Below, one piece after another: positions 11,373-22,670 of a stretch of DNA of 64,000 nt. The position numbers and the translations under genes are program-made. Origin of the DNA: Caenorhabditis elegans (taxonomy: Eukaryota; Nematoda; Chromadorea; Rhabditida; Rhabditidae). The stretch's first letter is position 1. Each line of letters starts with the position of its first letter. The notes under the pieces were generated by a model. That model was not told the DNA's origin and searched no databases. It worked only from the letters and a program-made list of their open reading frames with translations. The stretch lies in assembly GCF_000002985.6 (NCBI RefSeq), contig NC_003279.8, positions 13,702,001 to 13,766,000 on the forward strand, written 5' to 3'.

Positions 11373-12128
11373 ATGTCGTTGGATGAAGAAGATTTTGCGG
11401 ACGCTGGAGAGTTTCTAGAGTGCGATCTGAAGAGAAGAAATGGCATCCCAATTAGCTTTGAGGAGAGAATCTTTGTTAGTTTCAGTAAGTTTCTGAAATC
11501 GGAGGAGTTCAAGTCGTCCATGAGAAGTATCATCGAGACATCTATTGATGCCACTTTGAATAATAGAATGAAGAAGCTTGAAGATAAGATCGCCGAGCTG
11601 ACAGAAGACCTTAAAACTCAGAAGAAACGGTTGGATTTGGCATTGGTCGAGTTGAAGAATCCGACAGTGAATGCAGAGAATGAAGACGTGGCGGAAGTGA
11701 AAGAACGGAATCGGTCAATCGTTATCCACAATGTACCAGAATGGACCGATGACTTGCAACATGATCGCAGTGAGCACGAAGTACGGTGTGTCAACATGCT
11801 TCTTCGTCACATGAATGTTTGTGCACTACCTGTAGCCGCGTATCGTCTTGGAAAAATGAGAACGGATGGAAGAGGAAGGTTAGTCAAGGTCGTTTTGCCG
11901 TCGTCTGCTATTCAAAAAGAAATCCTTAACAAAGTTCGAACTCTTAAATCTTTTGTAACCGGTATTCATCCTCCTGTGTATGTTAGGAAAAGTCTATCCC
12001 CCGCTGAAATTGTTTCCCGCCGTGAGTCTTTTAAGAATAGGAATACACCTGCCTCTGATACCCTAGATAATGATATTGTGATGACCGATAATTCTCATAA
12101 TGTTCCGCCACAGCTTTCAAAAAACTAA
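11373..12128 (+). CDS. LINE ORF1 protein (251 aa), intact frame
   Basis: An N-terminal acidic segment is followed by a coiled coil around residues 60-100 (MKKLEDKIAELTEDLKTQKK). A folded, RRM-like region then begins RNRSIVIHNVPEW at about residue 110, typical of nucleic-acid-binding ORF1 proteins of non-LTR elements. The C-terminus is polar. I chose the ATG at 11373 because upstream codons in the same frame are phenylalanine-rich low-complexity sequence derived from the direct repeat. Stop TAA 12126-12128 overlaps the ORF2 frame. Confidence 0.75.
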   Translation: MSLDEEDFADAGEFLECDLKRRNGIPISFEERIFVSFSKFLKSEEFKSSMRSIIETSIDATLNNRMKKLEDKIAELTEDLKTQKKRLDLALVELKNPTVNAENEDVAEVKERNRSIVIHNVPEWTDDLQHDRSEHEVRCVNMLLRHMNVCALPVAAYRLGKMRTDGRGRLVKVVLPSSAIQKEILNKVRTLKSFVTGIHPPVYVRKSLSPAEIVSRRESFKNRNTPASDTLDNDIVMTDNSHNVPPQLSKN

Positions 12129-14916
12129 ATACGCCTGATTGTTATGACCCTATCTGCTCAATACCCCCTAATTTTTGTTTAGACATAATCTCATGTAATG
12201 TACGATCGGTAGTATCTAATCGACTAGAAGTTAAATCTCTCTTATTATACAAAAAAATTGACATACTTGCACTCCAAGAGAGTAATGTGAATGAGTAATG
12301 TTCCAGTAATGTGAATGATTCTTTCTTGAACACACCTAATTTATCCTATAAAATATTTAGAGCCGATCGTAAAGACGGTCACCGTGGAGGAGGAGTTTGT
12401 ACAATTGTAAAGTCTAATATTCTGAGCGACATTGTTGTTTCCGAGTCAGATCCAAAATCCTATGAAATTTTAGTTGTCGATCTGAATATTGATGTATTTC
12501 CCCTTCGTCTAATCAATATCTATAGACCACCTTCGTGTACGCATAAAAATACAATTAAATTATTAAATAAACTCGCCGATCTGGCAAATCATCCAGGTAA
12601 AGTAGTGGTAGTTGGAGATTTTACATAAGTGGAATTGATTGGAGTAAGGAAGAGCCAGATGCAAAAACACGTCTGGGAACTCTACTTTTAGAATTCTGTA
12701 ATGTTCATAGATTAAAGCAATATGTCACATCAGCAACCAGAAAGAATAATATACTTGATGTAGTCTTCTCAAATATCATTATAAGAAATCTCAATGTTTC
12801 CCCACCGTTAGGGCAAAGTGACCACTGCAAGCTAGAATTCCGTATAGACCTCTTTCAAAAATTGATAGTTCAACAAAGTGAGATATATGATTTCAAAAAT
12901 GCCGAATGGCCCCTAATTACTGAATATTTGAATAAAATTGATTGGGCAAGCGTAATAATCCCCCACTTCTCAGTAGACGAAATGTATGAAATACTTCTAA
13001 GCCATATACGCTTTTGCTTCCAACATCACGTAAAGAAAATATCAGTCATCACAAACTCAGAAACCCTTCCCCACTATTTAAGATCGTTCAAAGATACAGT
13101 AGAACATTGTTTTGAAAAAGCGAGAACAAGTCGAAAAACCTCCGACTACCTCGAATATATAAAATTAACAAGACGATTTAGGAAAAAACTGAAAAAATTC
13201 ACTAGTAATTCAGAGTACAAAAGATTAGCTACAAAGGGCAACAGCAAATTTTCCAAACATGCAAAAACTGTGTTGAAGCCGAAAATGGCTGGGATACCGA
13301 CACTACGTGATAGTTCTGGAAAATTAATAAGCTCTGAAAAAGAAAAATCAGATCATTTGGCTTCCTCTTTCGAATCCCAGTACACAAACATAAGAAAAAC
13401 TAACTTACAACTTCTTAATAGCTATAAATCCGAACAGCCATTCCTGTGGGTGACTGATATGGAAGTAATGAAAAAATTAAGAAAAAGTAAAAACTCGTGC
13501 TCTCTTACGTCAGACAATGTTCCTTTCACGTTCATAAAATTGCTAGGCCCGTATATCAGTAGTATCCTAGCTCAAATATTCAATATCAGCATGATAAGAG
13601 GTGAAATTCCAAAAGCATGGTCAGAATCTATAGTCATACCGCTACCAAAATCTAGCAAGCCAAAAGATGCTCTTGACTTTCGCCCTATTAGTATCACGTC
13701 CAACATATGCCGCGTCTATGAAAGATGCATACTTACTAAACTAGAATCTTTCCTGAGTGATACTAAGTTTTGGAACAACAATCAACACGGTTTTCGCCCT
13801 ATTAAATCAACTATCACAAATATGCTGGAATGCATGAATAACTGGACCAAAAACATAGATGAAGGAGCACAAACTGACGTTATATATCTAGATTTCTCAA
13901 AAGCTTTTGATAAAGTATCGCATGACATCCTTCTAGATAAGTTGACTTCAATTAAAATCAACAAACATCTGATACGTTGGCTCGATAGGTTCTTGACTAA
14001 TAGATCGTTTAAAGTAAAAGTGGGAAACACACTTTCAGTACCTAAAAAAGCAGTGTGTGGGGTTCCACAAGGATCTGTTCTTTCACCGGTACTTTTCGGC
14101 ATATTTGTCAATGAAATATCCGCAAATTTGCCTGTAGGAGTATACTGTAAACAATTCGCAGATGATATAAAATTATATGCAGCCACTCCAAAGAGTCAAT
14201 CTCAAAATTCTCTCCAATCAGCAATTGACGTAGTTACCGATTGGGCACTCAATAATAAACTCCTTTTAAATCCCTCAAAAACTTTTCATTTAACCCTAGG
14301 AAAATGCAATACAAATTATACCTATTTTTTGAATGGACTCCCTATAAAAAAAGAAGTATCAACAAGGGACCTAGGATTCCTAGTGTCTGAAAAACTCGAT
14401 TTTACGGACCACTGGAAAAAGACTATCAATCTCACAAAATACCAACTATTCCAAATCTTCAACACTTACTCTAGTAAAAGCGTAAAGCTTATGACATTAC
14501 TCTATAAAACTTTCATAAGGCCTAGACTAGAATATGGCACAGTAATCACTAGTCCAATTAAGAAAAACGACTCAAAAGCTATAGAATCAGTACAAAACGC
14601 GTTTACGAGAAGGCTTTACAGTAGAATGAAGGGTAGATACATCAGACCAGATGACAAAGATTACAAATCGGCCTCGGAAAGAAATGAATTATTTAAGCTC
14701 TCAACGTTAGAAAATAGAAGATTAGCAATTGATAAAAAACTCATATCCCACATGATGACTGGGAAAATAGGTCTTGAAACGTCTGAATTTTTCAACTTTA
14801 CTGAAAATACACGTACACGTTCGAAATACAAATTCTCTTGGGGCAAGTGCAAAACTAGAATTAGGCGACATTTTGTTATTAATCGTACCTTAAGTACGCA
14901 ACTAAACAATTTTTGA
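12125..14916 (+). pseudogene. LINE ORF2: endonuclease-reverse transcriptase, decayed
   Basis: The endonuclease begins with CNVRSVVSNRLEVKSLLLYK and continues to VVVVGDF and a late SDHCKLEF motif. The reverse transcriptase shows YLDFSKAFDKVSHDILL, GVPQGSVLSPVLFGIF and the catalytic FADD (QFADDIKLYA). Two lesions are visible. An in-frame TAA near 12295 lies in a ~24-bp partial duplication (AGTAATGTGAATGA occurs twice, 12281-12317). A one-base frameshift lies at about 12620-12626. The 684-codon RT frame (12862-14916) is otherwise open. This copy cannot make full-length ORF2 protein. Confidence 0.85.
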
Positions 14917-17071
14917 CACGATACAACCGATCATAAGCTCTCCTTAACTTCTGCTCTTCAAATGTCCAGTTTCCCTATCCTCTTCATCTTCACCCCCCTT
15001 TCCCAATTTTTTTTTCTTCTATTATTTGTATTTGTCTTCTGTTTTTTATTGTTTTTATATTTATGTAATTGGTTTTCATCACGTCTCCGAGAGAGCGTAA
15101 TAAATAAATAAATAAATCACGAGTTCAAGTATTCCAAGTGAAGGTTTTCTGGTATTCGAAGACATTAAGAACCAGATGATTAAATTGAATACAAAACTGA
15201 AACATGTGACGAATACATCTAACATGGAATCATTCCGACTAGCAGAAAAAATCAAAGGTGGTTTGAAATTTACTGAAGGTCCAGCTACAAATGTTGAAAC
15301 TTTCACAAAATCGTTTATAACACTTATGTTTGCATCAAAACAATCTAATCTAGTGTCTACACTAATTCAAATCAGTACCATCACTCGTGATTTGAATAAC
15401 AAATTCGAAGCCGTTCGCAGTCTTGCAAAAATGAAAAATGATCTGGTTTCTTCAAAAACTCGTTCTACTTTACAATTCAGGAGTGTAGTTAGTCGTCTGC
15501 AGCCTTATTTGAAAATCATCAAATCTGGAAAATTGCCTGCAGATCTTATAACTGAAGTTCTAAAATTATCTTCAACATTCGACAGATTTCAAGACAAACA
15601 CAAAGATTTCGTGGGCTTTTTTGATAAACTAAAAACATTCAAGGAAGGTTTGGATCCCGTTTCAGCGGCACTCAGAGTAGTTTCTCAGCTGCGTAAGCTG
15701 AAAAATAATCAAGCTTTCTTTGAAACATTCCAAAAAGTCACCACAACCTTGACTGAATTCCCAGCCCTTCTGAAGCCAATCCGTAATGCATTCGAAGCTA
15801 TCAAGTCCAATCAAAAGAAAGAAGTAGAAGCATTGACTGCTTTGAAAGAGTTGAAGAAGTTCTCCAAATCATTTGGTGAAATTGCCAATTATATTGCAAA
15901 CACTGGAAAAGTAATGGAAATGAGGTCTCATTTGGAGTTCTTTGTGACAAATGGATCCACTGTAGTGGATACTTTGGAGGCAGCAACTGTACCAAAGAAT
16001 GCATTGTTGTTACAAGAAGCAAGTGAGAGTTGGGACGACTTTTCAAACACTTCTTCGAATATTTTAAATCTCATTGGAAAGATTGAAAGCTGGAAGGCTA
16101 GTCTTCAACAGCCTGCAAGCGATGACTTATCGACATACCCAGCAGTGATCAAGGGTCTTGTTAATCTGCCAGATGTGGAACTCAACGTTGTTAAGAAGAT
16201 ATCAGTCATCGATGAACTCATTGAAGCAGATCCGTCGGTCAAGGGCAAACTTCAACCGGTGCGGGATAGTCTTCTGAATTTGGCGCCACTTGACATGCAC
16301 TTTTCTCGGTTTTCTTCTTCCATGCAAGGGATGACTGCAACAATGAACGGGATATCTCAAATTTTTGTTGCATCCGGAAACAAATCGAGTAATTCAACGG
16401 CTGGTGGCAAGTCTGGAAAAGGAAGTAAAAATGGGTAAATAATAGGGAATTTCTTTAAGTTACTGAGTCCTCATTTCAGCGGAAAAACCTCATCTGATTC
16501 TTCCAACATGGGTCTAATCATTGGTATCGTGGTCGTAGTTGTACTGATTCTTGCTTTTGCTGGTTTCACTGTTGCGTGGCGCCTTGGACTCTTCAAATGT
16601 CTTCCCCCGTTCCCCCCGTTTCCTTGGAAGAAACCGAAGGGTGGGAAGAAACCGAAGGGGGATGATGATTCAAAGAAGAAGGAAAACTCGAAAATTGAGA
16701 ACCCTAAGAAAAGTTCTGCATCGAAGGAATCAACGAATACGGGACGTTCGAAGATAATTACGACGACTGACCCGAAAACTGGCAAGGCAACTAAGGAGAA
16801 GAAGAAGCAAAAGAAGGGTGACAAGACGGTTCAGGAAAAATTTGTGGTTGTTAATGAGTTGACAGTGGATCCTACTATGGAAACAAAGGTTAGTTATTTG
16901 ATGATATGCAATCTCATATTGTAGGCATTTTTCTAGTGTTATCTTTAGTTTTAGCAAAAAAAATGCTACTTGTAAAGTACTGAATGTAACTATTTTCCAT
17001 AGCTGTCCATGAATTGATATCCTCAAACTTGCGAGAAATCTGAGAAAATATTCAGTGTCACTTTTTCTTTA

Positions 17072-17292
17072 GCCTTGAAGCACGGGTGTGCGGCTGTCGT
17101 CGTCAGCCGAGTTATTGCTCAATAAAATTGTCCAAAATATACTCCAATCAGTAGGTTTTTCATAGATTAAAGCTAAAAATAGTAGTTTTCGACCATCTTT
17201 CAACATTTTTTTTAACATTCTGCCTGTGAAATCAAGAAAGCTGACAGCCGTTAGCCTCGGCTGTCGAATTTTTCTACCAGTCGCACAGCCTT
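17072..17292. repeat. Small inverted-repeat element in the last WSN-gene intron
   Basis: GTGCGGCTGTCG and CAGCCGAG at the left (17086-17112) match CTCGGCTGTCG and AGTCGCACAGCC at the right (17256-17290) in inverted orientation, enclosing AT-rich sequence. MITE-like; no coding potential. Confidence 0.55.
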
Positions 17293-17648
17293 GCTGTGTA
17301 GTATCTCATCAGTTTCCGAATTAAAACCTTGCTAAACTTTGATTTCAGACCCTCGACGGAACACAGCTTGATACTGTAGATGGTGGTCGTGATCGGTTTG
17401 TCATATCTAGAGAGTTTATGAGAAATCAAGTAATTTTCAGCAAGAAGAAGAAGATCACGAAAGAAGAGTTTTTCGAGAGCCAAAGCGACGATACTACCTT
17501 GGGATGTGTTAAATCGATTGAGAACTGAAACTCGCGGAAAATTGTACGAATAAATCTTACGGTGTCTTATGTTTGATAAAATGATTTTATTGTGTGTAGT
17601 TTGCTAACAATAGAGGTTCTGTAGAGGTGCAACGGTTGCACAGGAAAA

Positions 17649-17907
17649 GCGGTGGTTACTAATTGGCAGGTAGTTGGCAGTTGATGGGTCGCGGATGGTT
17701 AAAGCTTGGCAATTTAGACAACTTAACCTTTATCATTAGGTTTCAACTTTTTCGATCGCATTTGATGAAATTATCCCAAATTTGCAAAATTTGCAATGGT
17801 TTACCACTCGGGAAATTTTGGGAAATATTGTTGATGATTTGTAGATTAAGTAGCAGGTGGTAGCCCGCTGGAGGCTCAAAACTATTTGCCAACTAGTAAC
17901 CACCGCT
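17649..17907. mobile_element. MITE with ~21-bp terminal inverted repeats
   Basis: AGCGGTGGTTACTAATTGGC at 17649 and its near complement GCCAACTAGTAACCACCGCT at the right end (~17888-17907) bound a 259-bp element. It lies between the 3' ends of the WSN gene and hsd-1, with no coding frame. Confidence 0.75.
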
Positions 17908-18124
17908 CAACCTATTTAGGGAAAAATGCAAAAATTAAAGCAAAGAGAAGTCGAGATTTCAAAAAAAGGAGATTACAGGCAGGTAGATGCTTATTGAAGA
18001 GATATCAAATAAATAACAATGATAAAATAAATGATTACTATATCCGAAAAGTATTGGGATAAAGTAAAGCGTTTCTAGAAGCTTGTACTCATTTTTGGGA
18101 ATGCATGTAGTAATTAGTTTCCTT

Positions 18125-21100
18125 TTAGAATGGGTTCCATCTGCTCAGCCTCTGGAAGATCAAGTACATCCAAAAAGTAAAACTGAACACCGCGACGAAG
18201 ATCAAAATGGTCCCCAATACAAGTACGGCGACTTTGACATAGAAGTCAGAGCGGCCTTTGGGACGGACGACGTCTGGAGGAAGACGGTGGAGGTAGTGCT
18301 CGATGATCTGAAATTAAACAAAGTGTTTCTGATAATGTCGATGCATCCTATACGCTTACCTAGAGCGTCCTAGAGCCTACTGGCTCAACTAAAAGTTTCA
18401 AAAAAAAAAAGAATTGCAACATCAAGAATCAATTATATATTTTCTAATGACAGTCAACTCAATTTTCTGGAAAGGAATTTCAGGATTGTTATAGTTACTA
18501 AAAAAGGGGCCCAGTACAACCGTCCAACTCGAAACACTCAATACTAAGTATACCGAACACAGTGAACACAGTTAATACTAATCTTGAATTGTATCAATGT
18601 ATAAGGCTTTATAATCGTATCCACTGGTTATGATAAATGTGAATTTAATTCTATTGTGTATTGAAACAAAATGATCATTAATCATAATCAGTGGATACAT
18701 AATATAATAATAATGCCTTCACATTCATACAATTCATGATTGGTATTACCTGTATTCCCTGTGTTCGTTATGCTTAGCTATGTGTAATATTGTTTTGTAG
18801 TTTTTTTTTCCTTATACACGATTACTAAATCTTATGAAAATAAATATTCAAAATTTCACAAATATTTAATAGATGTAACGATTGATTTACATATGTATGT
18901 AGCTATTAAATTGACACTATGAAAAATACATTCAGACCAAGAGAGTTTGTCAAAACTGAACTATTCAGCTGATAATCTAAATTGATTTTTTATTGTACAC
19001 CTGGGTGACTTTTTTCCTTTTCAAGGTGTTTTAATTCATTTTTTTTAAAGGATTAAAGGCGATTTCTTTTTCGATTTTTCGATTTTCAAACTTCCAGCTC
19101 AATTTTCGAAAACCTTGACCATTATTTTTAGCCAAAACAATTTGTAATGCAACAATTAGTCAACCAGACGTACAGCAAAGAAAATTTTTAAATTACCAAA
19201 AAAAAATAAATCGGTCGTGGCAGCCAATTTTTCGATTTTTTTCGATTTCCAAAACGAACAGCCTTGATTCAGACTTAATACTTTTTCGACTTCTATAATG
19301 TTGCTAACATTCGTTGATAGTGTAGGTATTAATTTTGCCTACCTCTGGAATTGCTGAAACCGAGGGTTCATATCCCAGGTCCCGCTCGGCCTTCTCAATG
19401 TTAAATGTATTGTTAACAAGAAGCAAATCAACTTCCAACACACTAACAATCGGGTCAATACGCATTCGATCCGCGATGATTTGAGATAAATAGGCGAACA
19501 ATCGAATAGGGGTCGCTGGAACTGTGATCATCGAGCTGGAGAACCCCAGAGCAATGTTTAGAGGGGTCCAGAAAGAGAAAGTGCCAACGGGGGTCTTGTC
19601 CATTATGTTGTAGATCTGTCCATGTGGGGTGTCTGACCATCTCAACGCCAACTCTGCCTTGACAAGTCCCTGGATACAGTTGGCCACCGAGGACAGCTGA
19701 GTCTGCGCTTCTACGCCATTAGGCTTACAGGTGGCAATCCACATTCCGGTTAGCATGAATTTCTGGAGGAACAGTTTATGAGATGAATTGTATTTGATAT
19801 TTTATTTATTTAATTCAATATTTAATTTACTATTAGTATTTAATTAATTCAATATAACATATGCATTTAAAGGCGGAGTACCGAAATTTGAGACTGCTTT
19901 TTTAGGCCCAAAATAGTCCAAAACTACCTAATTTCGTAATGAGAGACTTTGAAAATTACCCAAAAAAAAGTTATGGCCGCTCAAAGTTTTGGAAAAAATG
20001 GTATATTAGCTAAAATCTCAAATTCTGGCAACTTTTCACTGTTGCAGCGGTTGGAATACAAAAAAAAAACACAAAATTGTATTTGTGCCCGCATCCACCA
20101 AAAAAGCATCTCAGTCAACAAATAAACTTGTAATAAATTACAATTATATGCATTAAAGAGTGCTAAATTAAGTTCCAACCGCTGTGACACCGATAAGTTG
20201 GCAAAATTTGAGATTTTAGCTAAAAATAGACTATTTGTTCCAAAACTTCGAGCGGTCATAACTTTTTTTAGAAAAATTTTCAGAACGTTTCATCACGAAA
20301 ATTGGTAGTTTTTGACTATTTTGGGTCTAAAAAAGCATAGTCTCAAATTTCGGTACTCCACCTTCAATCTGTATTCAATATGCATTTGACATGTATTTCA
20401 TGAAGAGTCATAATACTATGTTACATTAGTAACCACATTCTAGGATACAATGCTCTAAACTCACCACAACCCTCTCGGTGACCCGTTTCTCGCCGGGTCC
20501 ATAGATTCCATTGAATCTGAGCACAGTGGTCCTCATCCGATGGCCTGACGCCTTTTGGACGATTCGCTCGGCATGCGCCTTTGACTCGCAGTAGTAGTTA
20601 TAAAACTGTAATAGTGTATAATATTTAGGAGTATGTTCCTCATAGTTCAAAAATCCTACATCATCCGGATACCCAACTTCCTCCGTCGCATTGTACATTG
20701 GCTCCCCCGAGAAGACCACTCCAACCGATGAGGTGTAGATGAATCGTTGGACTCCAGAGTTTCTGGCCCAGATTAGGAGATTCATGGTGCCAACTGCGTT
20801 GATGTCCATGCAAGCTTTACGGTCACGCTGAAATGTATCTTGTGCTTATTCACTCGATAAACCCTACCGCATACTGCCCTGTCATTCCAACAGCAGCGAG
20901 GTGGTAGACAGTGTCCACCTGCTCCAATGCGGTTTTCATAGTGCACTCGTCGTCGAAGGAGCACTGTAAAAATGTACTTTGCTGGGTATAAGACCCCCAT
21001 ACATCTAAGCTCTCACCTTCACAAAAGCCACATGATGCTTCAGAACCCTGCCACGTGGTTCCAGCACATCCACTAACACGATTTGAATATACATCGGCAA

Positions 21101-22453
21101 CCTCTTCTCAACTTCCTTATCTACTTTTGTGGAAATCACTGCGGGCATCTCCTTCTCCAACATCTCCCTGATTTTCGGTCTTATTGAGTCACGAGTCATC
21201 TCCTCAAGCTTGGCGACGAGATTCTCGGCAAGATGGCCTGCTCCACCGGTGATCAGCACTTTCCATGGTCGCGGTTCTGAAAAAGGGTTACTGTGGGGGT
21301 ACTGTGGGAGTACTGTAGGGGTATTGTAGGGAGACTGTAGGGGCACTGTTTGGGTAATGTAGGGGTACTGTGGGAGTACCTTTGGCGTACTGTAGGGGTA
21401 CATCAGGGTACTGTAGGGGGTACTGTAGGGGTACTGTAGGGGTACTGTAGGAGTACATCAGGGGTACTATAGGGGTACTGTAGGGGTACATCAGGGGTAC
21501 TGTGGGAATCCTGTAGCGGTGCCGTAGGGGTGCTACAGGAGTACTTCAGGGGTACTGTAGGGATACTGTAGGGATACTGTAGGAGTACTGTAGGGGTACT
21601 GTAGGAGTACATCAGGGGTACTATAGGGGTACTGTAGGGGTACATCAGGGGTACTGTGGGAGTCCTGTAGCGGCGCCGTAGGGGTTCTATAGGAGTAGCG
21701 TACTAGTGCTCTGGTTACATTTTCGAGTAAAACTTTTTGAAAAAGAAATTTGTACAATTTAAAATTACATGTATTTTTCAGGTATTTTTTCGCTATTTTC
21801 GTTGTTTTGGTCACCTTTTCTAGTGAAAAATGGATTTTTTTGCCAAAAGCACGGAAAACGAAAAACGAAAAATCCCCAGCTGTGAAGGTACTGTAGGGAT
21901 TCTGTAGGATTACTGTAGGGGTACTGTAGGACTTTTTACATTTTCGAGGAAAACTTTTTGAAGAAAATTGTTTAAAATTTAAAAAAATATGAATTTTTCA
22001 GGTTTTTTGGGTATTTTCGTTGTTTCGGTTACCTTCTCCAGCGTAAAATAGATTTTTCGCCAAAAGCACGGAAAACGAAAAATCCCCAACTGTGGAGGGT
22101 ACTGTCGGGGTACGGTAGGGTTACTGTAGAGGTACTGTAGGGTTAGGGGGACTATAGGAGTAATGTAGGGGTACTATTGGGTTACTGTAAAAGTACTGTA
22201 GGTTTAATGTAAGTACTTAAGTACTTTAGGGGTGATGTATGGGGTACTGTAGGGTAACTGTATGAGAACTATAGGGATACCACAATGGTACTTTAAGGGT
22301 ACTGTAGGTACTGTAGGAGTACTAAAACTCACCAGGCTCCTCAACAATCTTAATCTCCTTCTCTTCTTCAAGTCCAGCTTCCAAAGAGGTCATACGATTC
22401 CAGCTCCGATGTATACCTTTTTTCAATCGCATAGACAAACGTTTGATGCTCAT
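18125..22453 (-). CDS. hsd-1: 3-beta-hydroxysteroid dehydrogenase-like SDR with C-terminal membrane anchor
   Basis: Six exons (22333-22453, 21017-21276, 20868-20963, 20465-20827, 19343-19762, 18125-18307) give 480 residues with all phases consistent. The extended short-chain dehydrogenase has a nucleotide-binding TGGAGHLA at ~50-57 and an active-site Tyr238-x3-Lys242 (YCESK), with TSS near 192. A C-terminal transmembrane segment (VAVLVLGTILIFVAVFSFTF) suggests ER membrane attachment. Family role: NAD-dependent 3-beta-hydroxysteroid oxidation or isomerisation; C. elegans hsd-1 is linked to dafachronic-acid/dauer steroid signalling. Residues ~61-110 contain a charged, helix-like insertion between the first two strands, unusual for the family. 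It lies 217 bp downstream of lagr-1 on the same strand. Confidence 0.9.
18500..18790. repeat. Imperfect palindromic element in hsd-1 intron 5
   Basis: CGAACACAGTGAACACAGTT and GTATCCACTGGTTATGATAA on the left are answered by TTATCATAATCAGTGGATAC-like and CCCTGTGTTCG sequence on the right, symmetric around ~18660. AT-rich, no coding frame; probably a decayed MITE. Confidence 0.6.
19869..20372. mobile_element. Inverted-repeat element in hsd-1 intron 4
   Basis: The ends read GGCGGAGTACCGAAATTTGA on the left and TCAAATTTCGGTACTCCACC on the right. The arms (~230 bp each, sharing GCGGTCATAACTTTTTT- and GAGATTTTAGCTAAAA-like blocks) are inverted around ~20110. No transposase frame. Confidence 0.8.
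21290..22320. repeat. GTACTGTAGGG minisatellite tracts in hsd-1 intron 1
   Basis: Dense GTACTGTAGGGGTACTGTAG-type repeats fill 21290-21715, with smaller patches at 21885-21940 and 22095-22320. They include a duplicated ~170-bp segment holding ACATCAGGGGTACTATAGGG (~21451 and ~21608). Open minus frames here (tyrosine/proline/serine-rich) are repeat artefacts. Confidence 0.9.
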
Positions 22454-22670
22454 TTTTAGGCCGCAATTTTGAAGAAAATGTGAATTGAAAATGCTATAGT
22501 TGTATGTTTTTTTTTTCGGCCATGTCCTCCTAACTTGCACAGACACAAAAAAAAACAGAAAAACAATCGAATTAGTGAAATCTGAAATTTTTATTCATAC
22601 AATAGTCTAGCGACAATACAAAGGAATACAACAAAAAAATTTGGTGAAAAATGAACAAAAAATCAATAAA
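22454..22670 (-). promoter_or_regulatory. lagr-1/hsd-1 intercistronic region with trans-splice-like acceptor
   Basis: On the minus strand the lagr-1 stop is followed by AATAAA (22590-22595) and, 6 nt later, by an AATTTCAG acceptor (AG at 22582-22583) with no upstream donor. A second possible acceptor (ACTATAG) lies nearer the hsd-1 ATG. Poly(A) signal, short spacer and orphan acceptor are typical of C. elegans operons, where the downstream gene receives a spliced leader. The AATAAA-to-acceptor gap is shorter than usual, so the site actually used is uncertain. Confidence 0.6.

Larger units (their letters stand above)
11320..15118 (+). mobile_element. CR1/jockey-type non-LTR retrotransposon inserted in the WSN gene
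   Basis: Two ORFs in the host gene's sense orientation end in a (TAAA)n-like 3' tail (AATAAATAAATAAATAAAT, ending ~15117). ORF1 (11373-12128) encodes a coiled coil plus an RNA-binding-like segment. ORF2 (from ~12125 to 14916) has an AP-type endonuclease followed by reverse transcriptase. The 5' boundary is uncertain; a 19-bp direct repeat ATTTTACGTGTTTTTTTTC occupies about 11325-11362, just before ORF1. I see no convincing target-site duplication. The clade assignment rests on domain order, absence of a C-terminal RNase H, and the simple-repeat tail. Confidence 0.85.
7779..17528 (+). pseudogene. WSN-domain single-pass membrane protein gene, interrupted by a LINE
   Basis: Readable exons: 7779-7851 (signal peptide, MWIRKMITDWGWMFAIVVSV), 7909-7992, 8040-8087, 10571 onward (WSN-like domain: LVTLARVVSAVSLYNGIVDN), 15119-16434 (long helical ectodomain), 16480-16888 (transmembrane segment GLIIGIVVVVVLILAFAGF, then a proline/lysine-rich tail) and 17349-17528 (stop TGA 17526-17528; AATAAA near 17549). 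Splice phases agree at each junction where checked. Three lesions break it: a one-base loss near 10703-10712, an in-frame TAG at 10758-10760, and the LINE at ~11.3-15.1 kb inside the large exon. The WSN family is nematode-specific and of unknown function; I infer a surface or extracellular protein. A spliced, truncated product remains possible. Confidence 0.75.

Noticed and set aside
11269..15130. ATCACGATTTCA (11269) versus ATCACGAGTTCA (15115) as a LINE target-site duplication
   Set aside because: The match is imperfect, joining there leaves the host frames out of register, and the left copy lies inside continuous host-like coding sequence.
16471..16824. Minus-strand 117-codon hydrophobic frame
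   Set aside because: Antisense shadow of the WSN-gene exon that encodes the transmembrane segment and lysine-rich tail.
18083..18373. Plus-strand 96-codon frame with a hydrophobic start
   Set aside because: It is the shadow of the hsd-1 terminal exon, which encodes a membrane anchor on the minus strand in phase with the preceding exon.
21288..21814. Minus-strand tyrosine/proline/serine repeat proteins (YPYSTPTVPLQ units)
   Set aside because: They are translations of the TACTGTAGGGG minisatellite inside an hsd-1 intron, continuous only because the repeat lacks stops in one frame.
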